A stretch of DNA of 50,122 nt from an uncultured Propionibacteriaceae bacterium (lineage in GTDB: Bacteria; Actinomycetota; Actinomycetes; Propionibacteriales; Propionibacteriaceae). Numbering within the stretch: the stretch's first letter is position 1; each line of letters begins with the position of its first letter. The stretch is from NCBI GenBank assembly GCA_937965785.1, contig CALCKT010000022.1, positions 1 through 50,122 of the forward strand, given 5' to 3'. Below, one piece after another: positions 24,889 through 35,300 of the stretch. Position numbers and translations under genes: made by a program. The notes under the pieces were generated by a model. That model saw only the letters and a list, made by a program, of their open reading frames with translations. It did no database searches and had not been told where the DNA came from.

Positions 24889-27148
24889 GGGGTTCCTCCT
24901 CCGGTTCGGGTTTGGGCTCCACCTTCGTCCGGCGCAGCGAACGCAGCGACAACGCCACCAACGCCCGGCGGTACCAAGGAAGGTCCTTGACCAGTTCCTG
25001 TCTGATGTCAGCGGCCGCCCGCCAAGCCAGTTCTGCCACCGGGGCCTCGGGTGGGGCGGGTCCGAAAACGGCTACGTTGATCTGCTCCGCCGTCTGGGTG
25101 AGGGGGATATCCGGGTGGATGCGCTGCAACTCGGCTGCGGTTTCGCGACGGGTTCTGCTCCGCGCGGTCTGGAACCCGAGATCCCGTGCCTGGTCCACGA
25201 TCTCGTCCCAGGCTCCAACCAGGCGGTCCTGGACCTTGGGGGCGTTGCGGCGACGCCCGGCCCGGTGAATCTTCAACCCCAGCACCACCAGGAACGGGGA
25301 CGAGAGCACCCCGAGCCCGCCCACCACGCCGAGCGTGGCGAACACCAGCCCCCAGTTGATGTTCCAGTTTTCGTCGCCGTCCCTGTCATCGGCCTCCCGA
25401 TCCGGGATGACCGGCTCCTCGGGAAACTTCTCCGGCGGGTTCGGCGGCGGATCCACCTGCGGTTTGGGTTTCGGTTTGGGTTTGGGGAGCTCGGTGTTGG
25501 GCTGCTTGTCACGGTTGGGGGTGGGGTTGAAACTTACCCAGCCGACGTCGGCGAAGTTGGCCTCCACCCAGACGTGGGCCTCGGTTCCCTTCACATCCCA
25601 GACATCCCCAGGGTTCTCCTCCGGGTAGAAACCGAGCACCACCCGGGCCGGGATCCCCAGCTGGTTCGCCATCAGGGCCATTGCCGTGGCGTACTGTTCG
25701 TCGTCGCCCACCAGGATCGGGCTTTGGAACATCGTGGACAGTCGTTCGGTGGTGTGCCCGGGCCGGGAGCGGTTGCTGTCCTTGGAGCCGTCCGAGTAGT
25801 AACCGTCGGCCCTGAGCTTGGTCTCGATGGCCACCATCTGCTCGAAGGGGGTGGACTTGCCCGCGGCATACTCGACGGCCAGCATCGACATGACCTCGGG
25901 AACCCGCTCCAGTTTGGCCAGCGGGACGCTTCCCGAATTGGTGGCGCCCAGTGCCGCCCGTTGCTCCTCAGTGGGTTCCGGGGTCACGGATGATTCCAGC
26001 CGATAGGTGTCGCCGGAACCCACCCCGGCCGTGGCCAGGACCTGCTGCGCGTTCTGGTTGAAGTAGGTGCCGTCGGCCATCAGATCGGCCCGGTCACCGG
26101 AGAACTCCAGCCGGCGCGGCGACCCGGCCAGCGGCACCCAGACCCCGTTGTACTCGCCCACCGAGACCTGCAGGCTCGTGTCGGTGTCGATGTCCTGGGT
26201 GATGCTGCGGCCCGTGCGCAGATAGTGGTTGGCGTCCTGGGACACGTTGAACACGTTGCCGTCGTAGGTGTCCATGACCGCCAGCCGCAGCCGGGCCCCG
26301 GGTGGCATGCCGGTGACCGTGAACAGGGTCGTGTCCTTCTGGTCCACCTCGTAGCGGCGGTAGCTCATCAGCGGGGAGGGATAGCTGCGCAGGTTCAGCG
26401 GGGGTGCGATGTGGTCGCGCAGCACATCGCGTCTGGCATCGACTCCGGTGATACCCGTGGCTGTGATCGCGGCACAGGTCCCGACCCCGAACAGCGCCAG
26501 CGCCGCCACCGCCCGGCGGAGCGTCTGCGACGATTCGGCCCGGGAGTTCACGAGGATGTCGGCGTTGTCGGCGCGCTGGGCCGCCAGCTGGTGGAGCCAC
26601 ACCCACCCCAGCATGCACACCCCGAGGGCGGCCCCGAGCCACGTCGCGGTCGGCGCGGTGTGCACACCCATTGCGATGCTCACGGCCAACAGCACCGGGG
26701 CCGGCAACAAGGGCCAGAACACGGCGCGGGTGCGTGCCGCCAGGGTCACCGCCACGACTCCCCCCACCAGGCCCAACAGCCACGGCACCACGGCGGGACC
26801 GGTGAAGTCGTCGGCCGGGGTGGCAACCGTCAACAGGTCACGCCAGCCCTGGACGCTGAGCAGCACCAGACGACGGAGGGTGTCCGGGGTCGGGACGAAC
26901 CCGGCGACGGTGGTGCGTGGCAGGGCCACCGCGCCCCCGAACAACAGGTAGACGATCAGCGTCGTGAGGACGGTGAAGAGCAACGAGAACCTGAACCGGG
27001 CCGCCAGATAGCCGACCAGCACGCCCAAGGTGATCCCGGCCATTCCGGGCAGGAAACCGGGCCAGCCCCCGAAGGCCGGCTGGAGAGCCACCACCGACGG
27101 GAGCAGCAGGACCCAGATCCCGAGGCAACGCAACCCGGAGGCCTTCAC
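24878..27148 (-). CDS. TgpA-like membrane transglutaminase-fold protein, catalytic residues lost
   Basis: 756 aa from the GTG at 27148, which overlaps the DUF58 stop (GTGA). The ORF reads open further upstream, but that peptide is an antisense shadow of DUF58. Layout: about 8 N-terminal transmembrane helices (1-230), an extracytoplasmic domain with a transglutaminase-like core (about 475-545), a Lys/Pro linker, one more helix (about 600) and a cytoplasmic tail. In the core the Cys of the usual GDC.Q[FY]A motif is Asp (GDDEQYATAM), the His is kept (EAHVWVE), and the Asp is Asn (WVSFNPTP). An active enzyme is therefore unlikely; it may be a scaffold or binding module. Order with MoxR and DUF58 is a widespread conserved trio. 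Confidence 0.88.
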   Translation of the reverse strand: MKASGLRCLGIWVLLLPSVVALQPAFGGWPGFLPGMAGITLGVLVGYLAARFRFSLLFTVLTTLIVYLLFGGAVALPRTTVAGFVPTPDTLRRLVLLSVQGWRDLLTVATPADDFTGPAVVPWLLGLVGGVVAVTLAARTRAVFWPLLPAPVLLAVSIAMGVHTAPTATWLGAALGVCMLGWVWLHQLAAQRADNADILVNSRAESSQTLRRAVAALALFGVGTCAAITATGITGVDARRDVLRDHIAPPLNLRSYPSPLMSYRRYEVDQKDTTLFTVTGMPPGARLRLAVMDTYDGNVFNVSQDANHYLRTGRSITQDIDTDTSLQVSVGEYNGVWVPLAGSPRRLEFSGDRADLMADGTYFNQNAQQVLATAGVGSGDTYRLESSVTPEPTEEQRAALGATNSGSVPLAKLERVPEVMSMLAVEYAAGKSTPFEQMVAIETKLRADGYYSDGSKDSNRSRPGHTTERLSTMFQSPILVGDDEQYATAMALMANQLGIPARVVLGFYPEENPGDVWDVKGTEAHVWVEANFADVGWVSFNPTPNRDKQPNTELPKPKPKPKPQVDPPPNPPEKFPEEPVIPDREADDRDGDENWNINWGLVFATLGVVGGLGVLSSPFLVVLGLKIHRAGRRRNAPKVQDRLVGAWDEIVDQARDLGFQTARSRTRRETAAELQRIHPDIPLTQTAEQINVAVFGPAPPEAPVAELAWRAAADIRQELVKDLPWYRRALVALSLRSLRRTKVEPKPEPEEEPRGE

Positions 27149-28347
27149 GACAGGCCCCGCAATGCCAAGGGCAGCTGGTCCAGCAGCGACACGTCCATGA
27201 CGGTCAGGTCGCCGAGTTGCCGTCGCGCCAACTCCAGGCCCGTTTGGACGCGCAGCGCGAAGGTCTTGATCTGCAGCGGCAACACCAGTTGCGCGGACCG
27301 CAACTCGACGGGGTCGACACCCCCGGTGACGAAGGCCGCCACCGACGCCCCCGGGGTGTCGTGTCCTGCCCGGAGCACGACCTGGCTGAGGTCGGGGCCC
27401 TTGTCGATCAACCCCACCCGGCACAGCTCGTCGAGCACCCCAATCGCGTTCGGGAAGGCCACGGGCCCCTCGAAGGTGTACAGGCTGACCTGCCGGTCCT
27501 CCAGCAACGCGGCCACGGCCAGCGATGCAGTCACGCTGACCGCGGCCTCGAAGTCGTCCTCGCTCGCGTAGTCGCCACGCAGGGTGGACAGCACCAGCAG
27601 GAGGTGGGCGCGCATCGTCTCCTCGAACTGACGGACCATGAGGCGCCCAGTGCGGGCCGTGGTGCGCCAGTGCACGGACCTGCGGTCGTCGCCGGGGATG
27701 TAGTCACGCAGGGCGTGGAAGCTGACGTCGGAACTCGACAGGTTCGCGGTCGTGATGCCCTCCACGTCCTTGAGGAAACCGACGGCTGCCAGCTCCACCG
27801 GCACCATTCGGGGATGGACGAACAGTTCCATGGGGTCGCTGAACACCTTGGTGCGACGGATCAGACCCACCGGATCCGCCTGCACCGCGCGTACCGGGCC
27901 GATGGGAATGACCCCCCGGCGCCGGGTCGGGACGCTGAAGAGCTCCTCGTGCTCGTCGTTCTCTCCCAGGGCGGTGACCCGGAACCGCGCAACCGCCCTG
28001 CCCACCGGGAGCTCGATGGTGGTGGCCGGGGTGCCGCCGGGACGTCCACGCAGCAACACCCGGCCCAACCCCGGTTCCCCGATGGGGACCCGCGGCTGGT
28101 GCAGTTCCAGCGTCACATCGTGGGCGGGTCGTCGCAGCGTCAGCAGCACCGCGATTATCAACAGCACCAGAGCCAGGAAGGCGAGTCCACGAAACTCCAG
28201 CCAGCCGTGGGACCAGCCGATCAACGCGGAGACCCCGCCGACGCCCAGCGTTGCCCAGCCCAGCGGGGTGACGGCAGCGATGAAACTGGCGCCGCGGATT
28301 CTCCGCCACAGCGTCAGTGCCTGTTCCCGGAACGCCCTGAACCTCAC
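27145..28347 (-). CDS. DUF58 (von Willebrand A-like) membrane protein
   Basis: 400 aa from a GTG at 28347. Two hydrophobic helices near residues 25-68 are followed by a beta-rich domain and the DUF58 signature LRDYIPGDDRRSVHWRTTAR with GRLMVRQFE. A vWA-like region follows (LLLVLSTLRGDYASEDDFEA). DUF58 proteins work with MoxR AAA+ ATPases, probably as their membrane-bound client or adaptor. Here the gene lies 7 nt after moxR and overlaps the TgpA-like gene, the canonical order. Confidence 0.93.
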   Translation of the reverse strand: MRFRAFREQALTLWRRIRGASFIAAVTPLGWATLGVGGVSALIGWSHGWLEFRGLAFLALVLLIIAVLLTLRRPAHDVTLELHQPRVPIGEPGLGRVLLRGRPGGTPATTIELPVGRAVARFRVTALGENDEHEELFSVPTRRRGVIPIGPVRAVQADPVGLIRRTKVFSDPMELFVHPRMVPVELAAVGFLKDVEGITTANLSSSDVSFHALRDYIPGDDRRSVHWRTTARTGRLMVRQFEETMRAHLLLVLSTLRGDYASEDDFEAAVSVTASLAVAALLEDRQVSLYTFEGPVAFPNAIGVLDELCRVGLIDKGPDLSQVVLRAGHDTPGASVAAFVTGGVDPVELRSAQLVLPLQIKTFALRVQTGLELARRQLGDLTVMDVSLLDQLPLALRGLS

Positions 28348-28354
28348 GATCCCA

Positions 28355-29323
28355 TCAGCCCGCCCGATTCGCAGGTGCCACCACGGAGTCCAACGCCCGG
28401 GTGATCACCCGGGAGGCGTTGGAGCCGGCGAATTCGGCGGTGGGAGACATGATGACCCGGTGCGTCCACACCGGGGCCGCGAGGTCCTTCACGTCGTCGG
28501 GCATGACGAAATTGCGGCCGTGGGCGGCTGCCCAGACGCGAACGGCCCGCACCATGGCGATCGCGCCCCGGGTGGACACCCCGATCGTGGTGTCCTTGTC
28601 CTGACGGGTTGCCTCGGCCAGGTCCTGGATGTAGTCGATGACGGTGGGGTCGATGTAGTTGTCCTTGACCAGGTCGCTCATCTCGCTGACGGCCTGCTGG
28701 GAGATCACCGCCGTCAGTGACTTCGACCGGTCGGGTTGCGCCGCGCCCAGCAGGATCTGTGACGCGGCAGCACGGTCGGGGTAGCCGACGCTGGTCTTCA
28801 TCAGGAAACGGTCCAGCTGGGCCTCCGGCAGTTTGTAGGTGCCAGCCTGCTCGATGGGGTTCTGGGTGGCGATCACCATGAAGGGACGACCCGCCGGGTG
28901 GCGCACCCCGTCGACCGTGACCATGGCCTCCTCCATCACCTCCAGCAGCGCCGACTGGGTTTTCGGTGAGGCGCGGTTGATCTCGTCGGCCAGGACGATG
29001 CTGGCGAAGATCGGACCCTTGTGGAATTCCCACTGGCTCTTCGACTGGTCGTACATGGTGACGCCGGTGATGTCGGAGGGGAGCAGGTCGGGGGTGAACT
29101 GGATGCGGCTGTGGCTGCCCTGGACCGTGGCGGCGATGGCGCGTGCGAGGGCGGTCTTGCCCGTTCCGGGGGAGTCCTCCAGCAGGAGGTGCCCCTCGGC
29201 CAGCATGCAGGTGAGTGCCAGCCGGATTACGGATGCCTTTCCCAGCAGCGCCTGTCCCACGTTCTCGGCGAGTTTCGTGAAGGTGTCCGCGAACCAGGCG
29301 GCGTGCTCGGGGGTCACTGTCAT
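28355..29323 (-). CDS. MoxR-family AAA+ ATPase
   Basis: 322 aa from the ATG at 29323; the frame is open further upstream, but that part lies opposite the giant surface gene and is not native. Walker A EDSPGTGKTALARA (about residues 50-60), Walker B VLADEINRA, the MoxR-typical ATQNPIEQAGTYKLPEAQLD (sensor 1 region) and GVSTRGAIAMVRA near the C-terminus are all present. A chaperone-like ATPase that matures or remodels partners; in the PFNA cluster this is the 'AAA-ATP' member. Between the surface protein and DUF58, same strand, 25 nt downstream of the former. Confidence 0.95.
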   Translation of the reverse strand: MTVTPEHAAWFADTFTKLAENVGQALLGKASVIRLALTCMLAEGHLLLEDSPGTGKTALARAIAATVQGSHSRIQFTPDLLPSDITGVTMYDQSKSQWEFHKGPIFASIVLADEINRASPKTQSALLEVMEEAMVTVDGVRHPAGRPFMVIATQNPIEQAGTYKLPEAQLDRFLMKTSVGYPDRAAASQILLGAAQPDRSKSLTAVISQQAVSEMSDLVKDNYIDPTVIDYIQDLAEATRQDKDTTIGVSTRGAIAMVRAVRVWAAAHGRNFVMPDDVKDLAAPVWTHRVIMSPTAEFAGSNASRVITRALDSVVAPANRAG

Positions 29324-29348
29324 GGTTGTTCTTGTTCCTTCTCGCTGG

Positions 29349-32300
29349 TCACTTCTGTGTGCAATATCTGGTGATGTCACCGGAAATGTCTTGCTGGCCG
29401 ACCACCCAGTTCTTGTACTGGCCCCAGCCCCAGGAACCGTTGGCGTCCATCCGGATCTGGGTGTAGCCGTTCTCGCCGGTGGTGTTCGGCAGGTGGCATT
29501 CCACCACGCTGTTGGGCCTGTAGTGCCGGAACTGGACCTCGTAGACATTGCAGCTTCCCCAGGTGCGGGGACACAGGGTGCTGGTCGCCCCCCTGCGTTC
29601 GCTGGCCACGGGAGCAGGCCAGGTGGTGCCGCAGGCCTGGTTGGTGACGTGCTGGCCTTCCGAGTTCGTGATGGTGATCGTTGCGCATGCCTGGCTGTTG
29701 GGGGCCAGGCCCTCGCGGGTGGTGCTGCCGCTGGCGGCCACCTGTTGGTTGTCGATGGTGACCGTGGAGCTGCGGCCTCCGCTGTTGATGTCAGCGCTCC
29801 AGCTGTAGGTCACCGACTGGTAGCCGCCGGAAGCAGAGATGCTCGGAACCGACGGTGGTCCGTAGGTGTTCACGGAGGCCGTCGCGGACTCCCCCTCGGT
29901 GGTTTCACCCCTGACGTTGGCCACCGGGGTTAGGGAGACCTGGACGTCGCGCCCGTTGACGAAGACGCCGTTGGTGACCGTCTGGCCGTTCGTTACGGTG
30001 CCGCTCGCGCCATTGGCGTTCCACCGGTAGCTGATCTCGTCGGGTCGGGCGCCGTTCCCGGCCCCGGCGGTGAAGGAGAACGTCACCTGGTTGGGCACCC
30101 CGGTGGGTTTCAACGAGAAACCGATGGGGGTGCCGGGTGGCTGGTAGAAACGCACCGCGTTCGAGGTGGGGGAAGGGTCGCTCCACTTCTTGGACTTGTT
30201 GGTGGAACGCACGGTGAAGGTCTTGTCGTTCGAGTCGGTGCTCATGCTTACCGTGGTCTGGGTGTCCTGGCCCGAGTACACCACCTGACCCGAGGTGCTC
30301 TCGGTCACCTCATAGATGAGGTTGTCATCGCCGTTGACGTTCGAGGGCTTGCTCCAGGACAGCGACGCCCGCGGCGTCACCCCGGCGGTGGCCCGGCTCA
30401 TGCTCACCGTCGGTGCGCCCTGCCCCGACGGCGCTCCGGCGGGAACCTCGGCGGTGGACCAGTCGCTCCACAGGTAGTCGGCCTCGCGGGCCACGTTGTT
30501 GTCCGCGTAGCGGTTGACGGCCTGGATGCGGAACCGGTACGCGGTGCCGTTGGTCAGCCCCGTGAAGGTGTGGGAGGTGTCGCTGGTGAAGAACGCCGTC
30601 TGTCCACCGATCCCGGGCGAGACCTGGATGTTGTACTTCTCCACCGGTGAACCCCCGTCGGGCACCTGGGTGGCGGGCCAGCTGAGCGCGATCTCCCGGT
30701 CACCAGCGGTGGCGGTGGGTACCGCCGGCTGGTTCGGGCGCACGTCGGGATGCGCCTGGACGGGGTTCGAGGGCTCGGAGGTTCCGACCTCGGTGACCTG
30801 GGTGACCGTGAAGGTGTAGTCGGTGTTGTTGGTGAGTCCGGTGATGCGGCAGTTGGTGACGGTTCCGCAGTTCTGGCTGCCTCCGTTCCACGAGACCTGG
30901 AAGTGGTCCAGGGATCCGCCCTGCAGGTCGCCCTGGGCCCAGGCCAACTCAACGGTGCGGGAGACGTCTGACCGGGCGGTCAGGTCCGTCGGTGCCAGCG
31001 GGGTGCCCTTGACCATCAACGTGACCTGCCCCGTGACCTGCCGGGAAGCGTCCCCCGTGGCATCGGATGCGGTGTAGTTGACCACGACGGTGCCGATCTC
31101 GGTGGGTGTCACGGACAGGTCGGTGCCGTTGACCGAGACCTCGGCCTTTCCCTGCCGTGCGGTGGCGCCGCTGATCGTGATGGCCCCGCCCTGGTCGGCG
31201 AACGGGTTCGTGATGGCGGTGGTGAGGTCGAAGACCTTCACCTGACCGACGCGCCCATCGGACGCGATGAGCTCCGTCGTGGTCATGAGGGGCCGTGTGG
31301 TGCCCACCACGGTGACGGGAATCTTCATCTCCAAGGGGTCGGTTTTTCCGTCGTGCACCCGGACCACGACCTCTCCCGCATCGCCGAGCGGGGCCTCGGC
31401 GGTGGCTGAGATCTGCATCTCCTTCCCGGAGACCTTCACGTTCAGCGTTTCCGGGGCGGAGACCAGCGAATAGGTCATCGCCTCGTTGTCCCCGGGGTCG
31501 GGGTCATTGACCATGTCGCTCAGCTTGACGCTGGCCTGCTCCCCCTTGGCCACCGTAACCTGTGAGGGACGCAGCTCCGGGGGAACCATGCCAGAGGCCT
31601 CCACCTCGACGGGCAGGGAGAGGGTGGATCGCAGACCGTTCGGGTCGTCGAGGCTCTCGCCGTCGTGCACCCCGAAGGCGAGGGTCGTCGGGCCGTAGAA
31701 GGAGGCGTCGGGGGTGAACTCGATAACCGTGTCGCTGACGACCTTGGCGGAGGCGCCCGTTCCGACCACCAACGACTCCCCCGATGTGAGTTTCGGCGAG
31801 TGGCCACGGCGGGTCAACACGTGCTCGGACAGCTCGACGTGCAGGGTCTGGCCGGCCTTCACCTTGGCGGGAACCGTCTCGGGGTTGAGGGTGGGGGGAA
31901 CGTTCGCGACCCCGGGAACGAAGATGGCGGCGCGGGCGGTGCCGCCGTCCTTGTCGGTGATGGTGTAGAGCAGTACTTGGGGGTCGTCGGAAACCGGTAC
32001 CCGGACCTGTCCCGATTCGACGACTCCCGGGGACTCGACCTCGATCCGCAGGTCGTCCTGGCTGCCGTCGGGGTCGCTGTCGTTCTTGAGCACGGGAACC
32101 TCGACCTCGGTCTTCCCCAGAACCTTGGAGACCGGAAGCCGGTCGTCCACCGCCACCGGCGGTTTGAGCGGTGCCTGTTCGTCGACGATCAGGGTGCCGT
32201 AGCCGGTCACGGAAGCCCCGCCGCGGTCGGTGATGCCGTAGCTGAACTTGTAGATGCCTGGTTCGGTGGGTGCGACCAGCTTGACATCCTGCCCGACGAT

Positions 32301-35300
32301 CTCGAGGTCGGCCTCCCAAGGGGCCTGGGCTCTGGCGGTGCCCGCGATGATGCGGATCTCGTCGCCGTCGGGATCCACATCGTTCCTGGTGACGGGGATC
32401 TCCACGGTTCGCCCGGGACGCACCGTCACCTGGTCGGGCACCGCCACGGGGAGCTGGTTGATACTCGGCGGCGGCACGACGCCTATCTGGATACTGGCCT
32501 CACCGGTGGCGCCGAACCGGTCCCGCACCTGGTAGGTGAACGAGTCCGTGCCCTTGGAGCCGTGGGCGGCGCTGTAGGTCAGGTAGCCCTCCTCGATCTT
32601 GACGCTGCCCAGTTTGGGAGCCTGGGAGGAACCCTCCACGAGTTCCACGGAGTCGCCGTCGGGGTCGACCCCGTTCATGGACACCGCCACCGTGGTCTCC
32701 GCGCCCGCGAAGACCCGGCCCGTGACGGGACGCGGGGTGGGTTTCTGGTTCGCGCTCTCCCGGGCGCGGATGGCGATGTCGATCTTGCCGCTGGCGTGGT
32801 TCCCGGCGGAGTCGCGCGCGGTGTAGACCAAAGTGGTATTGCCCGCGGTGCTCCCGGCGCGGAAACGCACCAGGTCACCGGAGACGAAGGCCTCACCCAG
32901 GCTGGAATCGCCGCGCACGTCCACCTCGGGGGCGACATCCAGTTCCAGGCCGGTGGGTGAGTAGTCGTTCGACAGCACGGGAACCGCCACGATGTCGCCG
33001 GCCCGCACCACTGCGGTGTCGTCGATGACCACGGGGGGCTGGTTGCTCAACCGGGGCGGCTGCGGCAGCACCACCACCCGGGCGGTCGCCGACTCGCGGC
33101 CGTTGGAGACGGTGTAGGAGAAGGTGCGGGGGCCGCTCAGCTCTTTGGACGCCGAGATGCGCAGCGTCGAGTGATCCTTCACCTCGACGGTGATGTCCTG
33201 CCCTGCGTCGACGGAGACCGACTGTACCGCCAGAACCCCGCCGAGTGGGTCGGAGTCGTTGTCCAGGACGTTCGCCAGCACCGGGGCGTCGGAGGGCAGC
33301 AGGGCGAGGTCGTCCTGGGCGCTGGGTTTCGGGTCGATGGTCGCGGGGTCCTGCACATCGACGCGGATCTTGCCGCTGGATGCGTTCGGTCCGTCGGAGA
33401 CGACGTAGGTGAGCTCGTGGGAGCCGACGCGGGTGGAGGAAAACGTCGCCTCGGCCTTCTCGTAGTCTGCCTCCAGGGTTTCGTCCGCGGCCGGTTTGCC
33501 CACGTCCGAGAGCATGAGGGCCTCGCCGTTGGGGTCGGAGTCGTTGCTCAGGGGACGCATCAGCACCTGCTCCCCCACGTTGACCACGTAGTGGTCGGCA
33601 TTGGCCACCGGCGGTAGGTTTGTGGAGCCGGAGGAGACCTGAACGGGTATTTTCTCGGTGGCCTCGGTGGTTCCGTCGGAGACCGTGAGGGTCAGTTCCC
33701 GGGAGCCGGGTCCGGCCGTTCCCAGGTCGCGCACCGAGACGAAGCCGTCTTGGCGGAAGGTGACGGCCAAGCCCTCGTCTGCTGTCGCGTTGACCAGGTA
33801 GATCGGGTCGCCGTCGGGGTCGGTCCAGTCGGGCAGGGCCGAGTACTCCACCGTCGCCCGCTCGGTCATGGTGACGGTGTTCTTGCGTGCCAGCTGGGGT
33901 TCCCCGTTGTCCGATGTGGGGGTCACCGTCACGGTGGCGGTGTTGGACAGCTCCTCCCCGTCGAAGGCCTGATAGGTGAACGTCGCGGGGTTTGTGGTCT
34001 CGGGGGGCAGGAAGATCTGGATCGAACGACCGTTCCGGCCGAGCGATACTTGCACGTTGTCGGGGACGTCCACGAGTTTCACCGTCAGCACGTCGCCGTC
34101 GGGGTCGATGTCGTTCAGCAGCACCGGAAGAGTGGTGTTTTTACCGGGACGGGCACCCAGGTTGTCGTCGGTCGCGACGGGGGGTTCCTGTTTGGCGTTG
34201 CTTTCGTTGGCCCGTTCGCGCTGGTTCTCGTCGGTCTGCTGCTCGTCGGTCTGGTTCTGGTTCTCGATCTGGGACTTCACGTTGTCCCAGTCGTTGACGA
34301 TTGCCATGTTTTCGTTCGGCAGGTAAATGTTGCCAGCCGCGTCGTTGATGACGACGATGTCGCGGCTGACCCGGAACACCAGGCCGCTGCTGGTGGCCAA
34401 GGTGTCGTTGACGTCGTTGACGTCGTCGGATTCTCCAGGACAGTCGCGCACGTGGGCGCCGGAACCAGACCACACCCCGTAGACACAACCCGCGACATCC
34501 ACCGGAGCCGCCGGCTTCCCGGAGGGCACCACGGTGCGTTGTGGGGTTCCGCCGCCCAGCGGGATGGTGAGCAGCGCCTCGGGGGTTGCGACGCTGACGT
34601 GGTCGCGTTCCAGGCTGGGCTGCTGGGCCAGGGAACCCGCGGTGATCTCGGCCACATCGATGCTGGAGCCCGCCGTCTGGATCCGGCCCTCGTCGACGGC
34701 CACCAGCCGGTTGGCCGCCACCGTCAGCTGGGTGCTGGATGTCATGCCCTGCGGAAGGGAGCCGCTGGGCTCGGCCTGGAAATGGTTGCTGGAGCCGGTG
34801 ATCCTCGTGATGACCCCGGATTCATCGACCACGAAACCGACACCGTCACGACCCACCACGACGTGGGGGGAATCGACGCCCTCCAGCAGCGGGGCGGCGC
34901 CAGGGGAGAAATCGGCTAACCGATCCAGGCTGGTTGCCCAGACCTTGCCGCCGTCCGTGTCCGCCACCAAGACCGTGTTCGCGCCGTGACTGTACTCCAG
35001 GTTCCCGGTGGCGATTCGGTTACCCAGCGTCAGGGTCGCGGTGTCAACGGTCCTGGCGGCCTTGTCTGCCTTGTCCTGCAGCAGGACCCGGTTGCCCTCC
35101 TGGGAGATATCGAAGTCGCGTGTCGGAGCGTTCAGACCGCCGTCGATGACGCGCGACTGGTAGTTCAGATGTCCGGCCATTCCCTGGGCGGTGTTGGTCA
35201 CCCACACCCCGCCGTCATTCAGATCCACTTCCTCGGCCGGGATGCCTTGATGCGCGAACGCGAATCCCCCTAGGGCAAGCACGAGCAACGCGGTTACTCC

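Noticed and set aside
29349..29600. LPXTG-type sorting signal at the end of the giant surface protein
   Set aside because: The C-terminus ends in YCTQK with no LPXTG, hydrophobic helix or basic tail.
31500..34150. Repeated GGGTCG/GTCGTT elements that looked like a DNA repeat array or CRISPR
   Set aside because: They are codons of the NDxDPDGD loops of the Ig-like repeats at irregular spacing and in frame; no CRISPR array is present anywhere.
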